Positions 33,920 through 44,995 of a stretch of DNA of 64,000 nucleotides are shown here, one piece after another (positions within the stretch are counted from its first letter, which is position 1; each line of letters starts with the position of its first letter). Both the position numbers and the translations under genes were made by a program. The DNA is from Lepidodermella squamata. Taxonomy: Eukaryota; Gastrotricha. The notes beneath the pieces were generated by a model, which saw only the letters and a program-made list of their open reading frames with translations, was not told the DNA's origin and did not search any database. The DNA lies in assembly GCA_047495785.1 (NCBI GenBank), contig JBLDXI010000085.1:186001-250000 (forward strand), in the 5' to 3' direction.

Positions 33920-36900
33920 ATGAAACCCTTGTTTGTTATCACACTGTTGATCAGCTTCGCGGTAATTTCTCAAGGAATTGTAAGACATTTCACCCATTGA
34001 TAGTATAACACTACTTATGTGTATCTTACTAGAGCCCGGAGCATGAAGAAGTTCTTTGGGAGTTGACTGATGCGATTCGTGCGAAACATGGTCTGCCACC
34101 GGTTAATTATCGAAAAATATCTTGGATTCAAATATTTGATCAATCTCAATTACCAGGCTGATCGTAGTGTGCCATTGAGTCTATGCGGTATCCCAGATCT
34201 GGATACAGCGAAAGCACTACTCAGGCGAGAACTGGCAATCGACGATGACGAGCCGTTTGTTGCCGGAGTGAGGTCGACGGCTAACTTGTGGACTTTCCCT
34301 GTTCGATTCAAATTCGATCCAGATGCTTATAGTGAGTTGAGCAACTTTGCCAAGAGGGGTATCGTACCCCCAGTAGGGGGGCCAAGGTGGAAAATATCAA
34401 ATATGGGCCTGAAAAACCCTAGTTGGAGGATCCTACTTCGCGCACCGGAAGACTAAAGACTTTTATAGAATTTAATTCAATTATTTTCGGAATTTAAAAT
34501 GTGAAATTCGACGAATTTCATACTCAATGGTCTTGATCATCAACTGCGACTTTCTTCTGAAATAATGAGAATTTTATAAAATTATTGCTAGTTGTTACCT
34601 ATAACGTCATCTCGTTATTTCCTAGTATAATTGTCGGACCAAAATAACTATTTGTTTCTAGGGAATGAATCGATGGCGACCATCCGCTTGGGTATCAAAC
34701 TATGGGAAGAACTCACATGTGCTCGGTTTGTCGAAGATCCTTCTCTGCCGGAGAACGAAACGGGCATCTATATCAGAAATTCGGGCGAGTGCGTCGATTT
34801 TTGTCTGATTTTAATTCGACACATTTCAAGCCCTTCAAATCTCTTAGTTGCTCGTCATTGATTGGTAGGTTTCCCGACGGACGGCAGGACATTTCTCTCG
34901 GTCTTGGGTGCGTTGAGGTGAGCATTAGTCGAACCATTAGGTTCTACAACTCATCGATAACTTCCTCTGTACTGCTGTCAACCTAGCCGGGAATTATAGC
35001 TCACGAAATCGGCCACGCTTTGGGACTTGTCAGTTTTTTTTATTGCGAATTGCTTCGATGAATCTTTGAATTTCTTTAGAACCACGAGCATTCTAGAATC
35101 GATCGTGACGAATACGTTCGAGTTATTTACGAAAACATATATGAGTGAGTTTTTTGAAAGCATTATGTAGTAATTTGGTGGGAACATTTTCGTTTGCATT
35201 TAGGAGCTATGCTATCCAATATGAAAAGGACCTGGCAGACGAAAATTACAATATATCGTATGTTTATGATTCTGTCATGCATTACTCTTCGGGCGCGGCC
35301 GCCAAAACATTCGGGTTGCGAACCGTCGAGCCGAAAGATAAACGGTTCTTGTACAACTTGGGGCAGCGGCAGAACATCGCCTTTGGTGACGCAAAGCGAA
35401 TCAACATCCGGTATCAATGCGGTAAGCAGATATTTGTTGAGACTGGACTTTTCTAGTTCTAAAGTACAGCAAAACAGTTGAGTAGTTCTCTAAGGGCCTG
35501 AAATTGAAGGAATACCGTAACGAGGAGAATCTGTATACGAAAGGTTTTTCTCGAACAAGGAAAATTAGCATTTGCCCAAATTTCCACCGAAAAAAGGGCA
35601 AGGTGATTCTTGAATATATTCTAAAATTTCATCCGGCTGGCTAGGAAAAACCTAAAAAGCGGCAGAAATTAGAGCGGGGTGCTCTATAAAGTCCAAAATG
35701 ACCCGATTTGACACGGAACGCCCTGTGGAAACCAATCGTTGATTTTTCACTTTCTTCTCGTATTTTTTATTGCTAATTTCTTTTCTAAAAATGCGACATT
35801 TTTTCTCAGTGGAAAAATCATGCGCCGGAAATCCGCCACCTCAACCATGTCAGAATGGAGGCTATCAGAACCCGAATAATTGTGCCATGTGTCTATGCCC
35901 ACCTGGTCTTGGTGGCGATTTCTGTGAGACCTACGCTCCACACAAAGGCCAAGTGCCTTGCGGGGGTTACGTTGATGTAAACCCGTGCAACTACACTTCG
36001 ATCACATCGCCTGGTTATCCGAACCCCTTTGCTCACAACACGGCCTGCAACTGGTGGATCAGAGCTGTAATTATTTTTACGGCATCCATTTTTTTATTGT
36101 TTTATTTACTCCTTTTCTCTCAGCCTGGTGCAACTGGATTGGTTTTCGCCTTCGAAAAGAAACCCGATATTCCAAAGCCAGAATTTAGTAAGGATCATGC
36201 AATTACTTGAACATTTTACATTCCTATGATGTTTCAGCTGAAGAGCTTTGCGACGATTTCGTTTCGATACGTGATTTTAGAAATATTGATAAATCTGCAA
36301 TGAGGTAAGTAGGGATATTTGTCAATTTAGATCGCACTGATAATACCCCTTTTCACAGAATTTGCTCTCCCGCTATTTCAAACGGTCGGATTTATTCAAC
36401 TGACGACACTCAAGCAATAGTCGTATTTAGAGGCGACGGCGAGTCGCTTAACGCTAAGGGCTTTAAATTGGTCATCTACGCAACGTGCCCGGGTACGACG
36501 GCCAGCTCGTTAACCAAGGAATGTCGAATTACCGAGAGTGGTCGCGACTACGAAGGCCTGGGTGTTACTGTGTCTTTGACGGGTCAATCCTGCAGGCCGT
36601 GGTCTAGCAAGGCGAACGTGAGCGATTTGCAGCTTCCAATGGGTGATGTCAACGCGTCTGCGAATGCTTGCCGTGCGTACACTGGCGGTGATAGGCCTTC
36701 ATGCTACGTCGCCCCAACCGTTTATAGCTCATGCAGCCTGGTTCCTAAATGCCCCACAGGTAAGATTCTGCATGTGCACTGCTCGCCGCTCCTCTTGTGT
36801 TGTGAGGGCTGTCTCAAGCCCAATTCGGCCTGTTTCGGCTATATTGCAAGGGTTGTGGAAAAAAATCAGTCTCAATTTGGGTGCCTTCCAAGCTTAGTAG

Positions 36901-38487
36901 ATTGAGAATTTCCTTACATGGTGACGGGTCATGTATTTTGGAGGTCACTCTAAGAAATATCCTGCGAGTTCAAATCCCGAATCCCATTTTTTCCATTTTC
37001 ACCAATTTCGAAATCCCGAAATTCCAATTTCGAGCTTTTTTCACAGAGTTCGCGAATTAGAAGAGAATCCTCGAACTAGGAGCCCAAATTGTATGACCAA
37101 AGTTTCCCCCAGTCTTTGATGTTCCGGATTTTGCCAATTCTGAAGTTCAATCTGAATGTATTGAACATTTTGTTATAATTTTCAGAAACGAATTACACGG
37201 TTCCAGTGCCACCTCCGGACACAAATTCAACTGTACCAAATCCACCCAATAACACCAATTCCAGTGTACCAAATCCACCTACGGACACAAATTCCACGGT
37301 GCCAATCTCAAACCTATCATACCAAAGGTGTTTCCTGAAGAGCACGGACGACTTCTCTAAATGCCGCGTGGCAATCTCATCTTCCCAAGTCTGTCGGGAG
37401 TTTGAGTACTTGGTAAGGCTATTCATTCATAATCTATGTTGCTGTTGCAATCGCGATTTGTACGATTTCAGGGTGGAAACTTCTCAAGCTTTGATTCTTG
37501 TCAGATGGGTGTAAGTATTGTTAAATGCTAAAACCTCACGAACTATGATAGGTTTTTTGTGTTTCAAACAGCCTGTGAGCTACTGCTTTTCAAACGCAAC
37601 TGCAGACTTCAAATGTCGCCTCGGTGATTGCGAAATGAACGAAACAAGAGTGGGATCAAAATTTAATAAAAAATCAGACGGATATATATTTTATTTCAGA
37701 TCAAAATCTTCTCCAGATCTCGATTTTTCGCCGGCGAAAATTTAATGGACTGCCGCAACTTGGCTTCACCGGTACTTTGGGATAAATTTAATTTCCAAAT
37801 TAGGGAACTTTTTGTAATCTCCAGATGGAACACCTCCGTTGCTTCAACCCTAATTCCGAGAAAATTGCCTGCCGACCTTTTGATGGCTGCATGCCTAGAG
37901 AGGTTAATTGAATTATTTGCTGTCCTATTCTTAGAAATGTTGTTTAGGATCAACTCGGCGGGTACAACGATCGGGCTAGTTGTTTGAACGGTGAGGATTA
38001 TACTACATTATCTGCCCAGGACTGAATAAAATCATTATTTTTAGATACTATGGCTGATGAGCCTGTCGTTCGCTGCTACAAAAAGTTGGGTGGAAGGTTC
38101 GAAACGTGCCGACCTGTTTGTCAAACTGACGAATTCCAGGTGAAAAATGCGTATATAAGTTTCAAGAATTACTAACGGCTGATAATGATTTCAGAATGGC
38201 CCGGTCTATGTCTTCAAAAATCTTGCGGTTTGCCTGAAAGGAGTTTCGTTTATCCAACTTATGTTTCGATGTTATAAATTATTCATGATTTTTCAGGGCG
38301 CCAGGCTGTGTAAGCGTCGAAGCCAGAATTACTGCTCTGGTTCAAACAGATTCTGTAAAAAACAGGTGAATTTGAATAATTTTGCCCCAATTCAACCATG
38401 CTAATCGTTCGATAATAGATCAAGATCTTCGGATCATCGGAGCTATTTGCCGACAATCTCGCAGCATGCAAAGCAGCCAGCATTTGA
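33920..38487 (+). CDS. Complete astacin metalloprotease, second EGF replaced by Pro/Asn/Ser/Thr linker (810 aa)
   Basis: Twenty-two exons, 2433 nt in frame: 33920-33979 (MKPLFVITLLISF…), 34033-34101, 34157-34331 (LCGIPDLDTA), 34662-34788, 34848-34917, 34987-35028, 35080-35144, 35204-35421, 35810-36066, 36124-36187, 36238-36304, 36359-36759, 37186-37412, 37472-37510, 37572-37649, 37700-37771, 37825-37902, 37948-37990, 38045-38139, 38195-38242, 38297-38365, 38419-38487. Zinc site HEIGHALGLNHEHSRIDRD and Met-turn SVMHY are intact. EGF, CUB and kringle as in paralogues, but in place of the second EGF there is a linker with three TNSTVPNPP-like units and several N-x-S/T sites, likely heavily glycosylated. 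Five Cys repeats follow, repeat 3 with all four Cys. The start was chosen over an out-of-frame ATG five bases upstream that meets a stop at once; that upstream ATG may dampen translation. Intron 3 holds a MITE. Confidence 0.9.
34355..34443 (-). mobile_element. MITE copy (left end lost) in an astacin intron
   Basis: Contains GAGGGGTATCGTACCCCCAG, GGCCAAGGTGG and ends GATCCTACTTCGCGC, matching 22372-22502. The left GCGCGAAGTA terminus is missing. Lies in intron 3 (34332-34661). Confidence 0.65.
37056..37130 (+). mobile_element. MITE fragment in an astacin intron
   Basis: GAATCCTCGAACTAGGAG … ATGACCAAAGT … CCCCCAG matches the left half of the GCGCGAAGTA family. Lies in the 426-bp intron before the Pro/Thr linker exon. 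Confidence 0.5.
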
Positions 38488-40935
38488 AATCAACTTGGTG
38501 AATTGCTTGAACCCAAGGAATTGGAGATAAACCGATCGTAATCCCAATTCCTAACTATACCGAATAGTGAAGATTATTTATTTTCGAACTGCCATTTATT
38601 GGATTTCTTTTCTTTTTCCTAATGTATTTTGCTTTGTGGAGTGACTTATAAAAAATAAATTGCATGCACTTCAAAAACATAAAAATCTAACGAGTCTCGT
38701 GATTGGTTGGACAGAGATCCTGGGTTTTTGCAGCCCTAAAACGTTCATTTTTCAGTTTCATTATCATTTTTTCACCACCGGTCAGCCGTTCCCTATTTCA
38801 TCATTTTTCGTAATTCATGTTTCATATGGCGCTTTTTGTCGGTGAATCAGCAGGGATCGTACAAGAAAGGAAGCCGCCGCAGAACGCAGAACCCATGATA
38901 CTGGTTGAGCGCTGTCAGATTTCATAATCCTGAGAGTAAATCAAATCGAATCAAGTCCAAAGCCTTGGTTAAATGACGGTTTCAAAGCTTCATAGGTTTG
39001 TTTCTAAATTTGTCTATAATGGAAGGCTGAAGGCTCCCGAATTTCCTGATGTCTAGTCAAGCCGAAGTTTTACAATAGATCGTAGTTGGGTCTAAAGTCT
39101 CGAAGGCAAATATCTGTCCAAAATGGCTTTTTTCATTACCTATTGTCCGTCTAATAGGCTGGATCGATGATCATCGATCCTGCGTAGGTACTAAAATTAT
39201 CACGCGTTCTACTAAAATATACTGTACGTAGGGTCGAATTCAAACGACACAGTGTCAAATTTAGATCCAAAGTCTAGTTTTTCACGATCTATTTACGCGA
39301 CCCTTTGTCAGCTTTGTTTTGGATTTTGATCCTTTTTCATTCGATGGATGGATAAGGAAAGGAGGGGGGTCATCATCAAAATGTGAATTTATCCCACTGT
39401 TTCGTTTATTTAAGAGGTTTTTGAGCGTGTTTTAGTGGAAAATCTTCAAATTCTCCCGCTCCACTCGCGTTTCCATCCCTGGCAGCGCCGGGATCTAAGA
39501 CCGCGCCCTGATTGTCGAAGATCTTAACTAAAATCAATGATGATCAATTACTGAAATCAGTAAAATTATCCTCGGATTCGACTTCGCACAATGACTGTGA
39601 TTATTTTTTATTTTATTATCAAATGCGCAAAATTTTGCTGTGAACTTGAAATCATGCCCTATTTACTCAAAGTTATCAAACAATCTGAACGGTTGGCGAT
39701 TCTTCAGGTGACAAAACTTCGAAGGACAGGAAATGAAAGAATCCTAGCAATTTTTCGCATTCCGCAGCCTTTATGTTGCGACTTATATTGAAGTATTTAT
39801 TTATATTTATTTATTTCTATGCTTTTAATGCTTAGATATTCTCAACTGCCAAGTTGGAGCATATCTCATAGCATTGGCCACAAGCTGGATGCATAAGCTG
39901 GGCTCACAGAAACACGAAAACTGACGACTAAACAAAACTTTTTTCGTGTGGATAGGTTTGAGCGATTGTAGCGATTGTTACTCCACCAAAACGGGTTTTC
40001 AGGTTTTCGCGTCTATCGTTTTCTCACCTGGATCTCTCCCGATTCCCCTTTCATTTCGCACACTGACTGTTGCTTTTCCCAAGCCTTATTTTCGCCTCTC
40101 AGCGAGCGATCCGCGGTCAAAGCGACAAGGAAGTCCTTTAGTACGCTGATAACGTACTTTTTCGTCTTTAAGACATAAAAAATCGTGATTTTTCATCGGG
40201 AGTGAAATTTCATCCTCGCCTACAAATATAATTCTGCTGTTTATACTGGACACGTTTAGCAACGCCCATCCGCTAAGAAAGCGACGCCCGCAGATATGTG
40301 CTGCAAGCCAAAAAATTCTCAGACACTGGGTGTATTCTTAGCTAGGTGTTTACGCATCTGAGTCCTGGCATTGCTTAGCACTAGCACTAGCAGCATAGTA
40401 CCTAGTAGTAGTTGATGTTTATAGCAGTGGGGGAGCAAAATAATCGATGCTTCGTTGCGGGCGCTTACAACTTCATTGCTGTATGCACATCTCACTTTTT
40501 CATCATGGTATTTACCCCAGAAATGTTGGACATCGTGCTATCATTTTCGAGCTTAACTCATCATATAACAGAGGCTTAATAGCATTCAATTAAGAGTTGT
40601 AGAAAATAAATTGAGGCCAAAAATGGCAGCGTTTTTTCGACTCAAAACCCGCAGCTTCATCTTTGCGAGTCCTTCTTAAAAGTTCTACTTTAATTAAACA
40701 AATCAAATTAATTAGAACATCATAACTGTGACATGTCATTCTTAAGCTAGAGATTCCCTTTAATAATTATATTTGAGATTTGAGAGAAGATTAGTTTCTT
40801 GGAAAATTCATCTTAAATATTCTGGCTTTAGCTTGAAGTCCGTTATGCACTAATTCATTGTTTCTGGGTCAACCGGACATGTTTGAATTTTTTTTATTTT
40901 TATAGATTTATTACCAAATCTAGACATTATATTCT
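38488..40935. other. Gene-poor stretch
   Basis: 2.4 kb without a supported gene. ORFs up to 67 codons are overlapping and motif-free. No terminal repeats were recognised. Confidence 0.45.
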
Positions 40936-41295
40936 ATGAAGAAAGCTCCACTGAGGCCAACGGCGGTTTATCCTTCGAATTTCGCAAAATCAGCATGCGG
41001 TGTCTCGTCAAACATTGTCAATCATCACGTCAATATCGGCATAGCTCTGCGAACGTTTTTCTCATGCTACAAAAATCACCTCGCCGATCTGATGAAACAA
41101 GCTGAGGCGAGGGAAAAAGAGGAATCGGTAAATTGTTTTTTCCTGAATTTTTTTTTATTTTTTTATTTTTTTTTACAGGTAGCAAACATCGGGAATAGTC
41201 TTTTCTCAGCCTTTCACCGACCTGAAGGCAAGGCCGAAGAACTGAGGCGATTTAGATTGCGACTACGACCTGCCGCTGGCGTGCGATTTGTGTAG
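40936..41295 (+). CDS. Hypothetical small protein, possibly two exons
   Basis: Reads MKKAPLRPTAVYPSNF … AEAREKEES, then a GT…ACAG interval (about 41129-41180) with a strong T-rich 3' tract, then VANIGNSLFSAFHRPEG … AAGVRFV and a stop at 41293-41295. The intervening segment is open in frame (a multiple of three), so intron use is uncertain. Basic protein, no signal peptide and no recognised domain. Confidence 0.3.
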   Translation: MKKAPLRPTAVYPSNFAKSACGVSSNIVNHHVNIGIALRTFFSCYKNHLADLMKQAEAREKEESVNCFFLNFFLFFYFFLQVANIGNSLFSAFHRPEGKAEELRRFRLRLRPAAGVRFV

Positions 41296-42028
41296 CTAAA
41301 TTACATGCGTCATCTCACTTATGTCATATCGTCATTCTACTGTTTAACCTGCTTCTCTTTCACTGCAGAGCCTGCGAGCAACATAATGAAAATAAATTTC
41401 TATATAACCTTGGTGAAATTATTATCAATATTTCGGCCAAATCAGAGAATGGTCTTTTTCCAGGTCATCCCGATTGGGCGCACGCCCTACTTTTGCGGGT
41501 TGCTTTATTGGGGCAACAGTGCCGCTGCGCGCAATCGATATATTTATATTGATTGTGATATATATGGTTTCGCAGACGGTCCGGTGCGTAAACATCAGCG
41601 CGAATTTCTAGGATCTAGGACATGTCGTTGAGAAGTACGGATGCCTTCGCGTCCATTTGACACCATGTCATTCGCTCAGTATTCAATGAGTCATTTAAAG
41701 CCATACAGAGCACTCAATTCTGGCACATGAAACATCTGCTGAGTATCCATAGTGACAATCCAAACCGTGGACACTGCTTCAACTAACAACTTCGAAAACC
41801 GACATTCGAATGGAAAAAAATGAAAATATGAAATAAGACCATCCCTGTTCCTTTTTTAAAGTGGATACACCGACTTTCATTCGCAAAACTTTGAATTTTC
41901 CTGGAAATTTGTATGGCTTGAATATATTTGAAAATACCATAGAGCAAGGTTAAACCTATGCTGATTCATACTTCTCAGTTTATTTGTGAAGTTTGGCTTC
42001 ATCTCAGACGACATTCAGTGCCTAAATT
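41296..42028. other. Intergenic upstream of LINE fragment
   Basis: No supported gene; a 108-codon ORF at 41305-41631 lacks motif support. Confidence 0.35.
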
Positions 42029-42199
42029 GTGACTTCAATAGATTTTAGATCCTGTCCAAAAATGGCTAATTTTATTATGACTTGTTGCGATCAAATAGAC
42101 TGGAACTATGGACGTCGATCATGCCTAGTTTGCATACGGCACGCGGCCTCAAAATTACTAAAATTTTCCGACTATGCGTTTTGCGCCAAGTCCACGACA

Positions 42200-43154
42200 G
42201 AAGTAAATGTGTTGGTAGAGAGATCGATTGCGAAATTCTTCGCCGACGATACGAAGCTATACCGGGCGATCCGTTCTTTAAGCGATTGCATCGAACTGCA
42301 GAAAGACTTGGATGAAATCATCAACTGGTTTGACGCTAACGGCCTGTCTGTGAATTCGAAAAAATGCGTCGTGCTTATACTCGGGCAAAACAAATTTATG
42401 TTCAAATTCAAAATTAAAGATGTCGAGCTTGATGTTGTGGACTCAGTGAAAGACCTCGGAATAATTATTGATAAAAATCTCACCTTCTCTGAGCACTGTA
42501 ACGCATTGGCAACTAAATGCCACAGAATTAACGGTGTTATTTGTAAATCGTTCGCCTCTAAATCCTTACGTCTCAAAGCCTATAAAACGTATACTTTATC
42601 TCGTCTTGACTTTTGCCCGTCTGTTTACTCGCCTTACCTAATAACAGATATTGAAAAGGTCGAATCTATTCAAATCCGCTTCACAAAACGTTTGCTATAT
42701 CGTAGTACCTACTACTCATCGATCGAAGGCTCCTCCTATGAAGAACGACTAAAAAAGCTTGGGTTGTGTTCACTCGAATTAAGACGCTACCAACACGATC
42801 TTGCGTTATGTCATAAAATGTACCAGCGTGCTGTGGACTTAAATTTCTCTGACTTCTTTAATATTTCCACTAATCCGCGCTTACCGCATCATTCTGTTAC
42901 GATGGAAAGCTACAGTCATGCCAGCTCTCAGTTTTCATTTGTGAGGCGAGTGCGTCCAGCTTGGAACCGGCTACCATCTTCCGTCGTTAATAATTCGTAT
43001 TCTTCATTCTTGAAATATCTTAAATGTACTGACTTGGAAAAATTCACAATTTCTGTGGTGAGGCGCCATAACTTAACGTTTTGTTAATTCCTAATTGCTA
43101 AATGTCGAAAGACAAATTGCAAAATAAAACAGTATCAGTATCAGTATCAGTATC
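42200..43154 (+). mobile_element. 5'-truncated non-LTR retrotransposon (CR1/Jockey-like), RT C-terminal half
   Basis: An ORF open to 43087 contains the reverse transcriptase catalytic box FADDTKLY, then LQKDLDEIINWFDANGLSVNSKKC, LGIIIDKNLTF and the thumb and tail region ending …LRLKAYKTYTLSRLDFCPSV and NSFLKYLK-like sequence. This is the usual order of a CR1/Jockey-group RT C-terminus. The fingers, endonuclease and ORF1 are absent, so the copy is truncated and inactive. Upstream codons 42029-42200 do not look like RT. The 3' end is marked by four AGTATC hexamers (43131-43154), typical of the short 3' repeats of this LINE group. Confidence 0.8.
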
Positions 43155-43366
43155 CACTTTTACTCTCCGAATGGACGGAACTAGTATGGGCCCGGAATTG
43201 AGCTACTATTGCCACTCCCTTTTGGCCTATTTTAACTTTTTCTCCGACTTATTATCAGCTCTATGGAGTTCTCATGCAGTTATCAGCATGTCTCCGCCAT
43301 GTCTTATCTCGAACCTCTTATATAAAGCAATGAAAACCCATCGAGGTCGGGAGAAAGTTTAAAAAT
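43155..43366 (+). promoter_or_regulatory. Upstream region of S10-like gene with TATA box
   Basis: TATATAAA at about 43319-43326, 41 bp before the ATG at 43367. The space between the LINE tail and the gene is only about 210 bp, so LINE insertion has set the outer limit of the promoter. Confidence 0.45.
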
Positions 43367-44782
43367 ATGCTTCGAATTGCTGTAGTGATTTTCTTTCTTT
43401 CTGCTGGGGCCGATGCGATCGGTTATCGCTACTCAAAACCTCGTCTCAGTCCAGACGGCGAGGCTAGACAGCTCGAAGATATCGACCCAGGCGAGCCGCT
43501 ATTCCTAACACCATACATCAAATCAAACCAAAGCATGTACGCCCAAAAGCTGGCAGCAGTCGTGCCATTAGCTCCATTCGCTCCTCGAAGCTACTCCGGC
43601 TTCATCACCGTGGACAACGCGACCAATACGAACCTTTTCTTTTGGGTTGTTCGGTCGTCCCACAATGACGGCTGGACCCCATTGATTCTGTGGCTGCCAG
43701 ACGGCCCTGGAACCTCTGGAATGTTCAGTTTCCTCAACGAGCATGGCCCGCTACAAATCGACAAAAACCTGAAACCGTCCAAGCGATTGAACTCTTGGAC
43801 AGATCGTTACAGTGTGCTCTACGTCGACAGCCCAGTTGGGAGCGGGTTCTCCTTCACAGATTCGAAGGACGGGTATCGGCTGAATGATACAGCTGTAGTA
43901 GACCATCTTTACGAATTCCTACTTCAAATCTACACGCTACTCAAGCCTATGCGAGATTTCCCGTTTTACATAGCTGGTGAAGGTTATGCTGGCAAATATG
44001 CGTCTCTTCTTGCTAAGAAAATGTTCGACATGGAAAGCATAAATAGCGGCCTCCTACCTAAATTGCAAGGAATTTTACTTGGAAACTCGTTTACAGACCC
44101 AGCTTCAATATTGAAAAGCTACCCTGATTTTTTATTAAGCCGGGGATTGCTGACCCAAGGTCAGAAAACTCATTTCAAACAACAGACTGACCTTGCGATC
44201 GATTATGTTAACACCGGTAGCTTCAGTTCAGCTTTTTCGATCTACGACTCTTTGATCAATGGCGATTTATTTGAATATGGCTCGTATTTCACGAATTCTA
44301 CCGGTTGTTCTGGGTATTTCAACATGTTGAACTGCCAGGATTCGCCTGATTTAGGCTATTGGGCGCCATTCTTGGACCTTAATTCAACTAGAAAGGCTCT
44401 CCACGTTGGATCGACCCCTTTCAATCCTCATTCGAAGCTCGTCGAGCAGTTATTGGTTGGCGATATCATGAAATCGGTCAAGAATGAGGTCGAATACCTC
44501 TTGAACCACGTTCCAATCATGTTTTACACCGGGAATCTCGACATTATTGTCCCAACACCCGGTATCGATGCTTTTTTGAGGTCGTTAACTTGGACTGGGT
44601 CGAACAACTGGCGATTTTCTAACAGGACTATTTGGACTGACCCTGATGATGAAGCTTGGGTCTATGCGAGTAATCATGACACATTGACTTATGCTGTGAT
44701 AAGAAATGCCGGGCATTTAGTAGCCTATGATCAGGCAAAGACTTTCTATTTGTTGGCCAGTCAGTTTATTGGCGATTGGTGA
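43367..44782 (+). CDS. S10 serine carboxypeptidase-like protein, catalytic Ser replaced by Gly (471 aa)
   Basis: Single uninterrupted exon. Signal peptide MLRIAVVIFFLSAGADA. The rest aligns along its length with vitellogenic carboxypeptidase-like (CPVL) enzymes: LILWLPDGPGTSGMFSFLNE (family WLxGGPGxSS), VLYVDSPVGSGFSFTD, FYIAGEGYAGKYASLLAKK (family GESYAGKY), LLGNSFTDP, MFYTGNLDIIV and NAGHLVAYDQ. The catalytic Asp392 and His450 are present but the nucleophile position reads Gly206 (GGT at 43982-43984), and the oxyanion loop is altered (DGPGTSG). It should therefore not hydrolyse peptides, though peptide binding may remain. Length is normal for CPVL (about 475). Secreted or lysosomal. Lack of introns among intron-rich neighbours suggests origin by retroposition. 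AATAAA overlaps the stop region. Orientation and spacing place it 214 bp before the first lectin gene. Confidence 0.9.
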   Translation: MLRIAVVIFFLSAGADAIGYRYSKPRLSPDGEARQLEDIDPGEPLFLTPYIKSNQSMYAQKLAAVVPLAPFAPRSYSGFITVDNATNTNLFFWVVRSSHNDGWTPLILWLPDGPGTSGMFSFLNEHGPLQIDKNLKPSKRLNSWTDRYSVLYVDSPVGSGFSFTDSKDGYRLNDTAVVDHLYEFLLQIYTLLKPMRDFPFYIAGEGYAGKYASLLAKKMFDMESINSGLLPKLQGILLGNSFTDPASILKSYPDFLLSRGLLTQGQKTHFKQQTDLAIDYVNTGSFSSAFSIYDSLINGDLFEYGSYFTNSTGCSGYFNMLNCQDSPDLGYWAPFLDLNSTRKALHVGSTPFNPHSKLVEQLLVGDIMKSVKNEVEYLLNHVPIMFYTGNLDIIVPTPGIDAFLRSLTWTGSNNWRFSNRTIWTDPDDEAWVYASNHDTLTYAVIRNAGHLVAYDQAKTFYLLASQFIGDW

Positions 44783-44864
44783 TAAATAAATCAGGTTAAA
44801 CATGACCCACTTGTTTTTCTGTATTTCTTGGCGGTTATTAAGGAGGCTCGTATTTATTTGATTC

Positions 44865-44940
44865 CATAAATAGAAATACGTGACTCCTGAAAAAGGTCAT
44901 TTTTAATTCGGACGCAACGATCGCGTGCCATTTTAGTTCC
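44865..44940 (+). promoter_or_regulatory. Conserved lectin-gene promoter block, copy 1
   Basis: CATAAATAG (44865-44873), then AATACGTGACTCCTG and AATTCGGACGCAACGATCGCGTGC. The same ordered words precede the lectin genes at 52506 (minus), 59458 and 63068, always 130-147 bp before the ATG. Confidence 0.65.
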
Positions 44941-44995
44941 GTTCGGATATTTTTTAAAAGCCTTCATTCGAGTTTTTTTCAACATCATATTAAAC

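Noticed and set aside
42029-42200. Treating the whole ORF from 42029 as reverse transcriptase
   Set aside because: The first 55-60 codons show no RT block; homology starts near FADDTKLY, so the ATG at 42029 is fortuitous.
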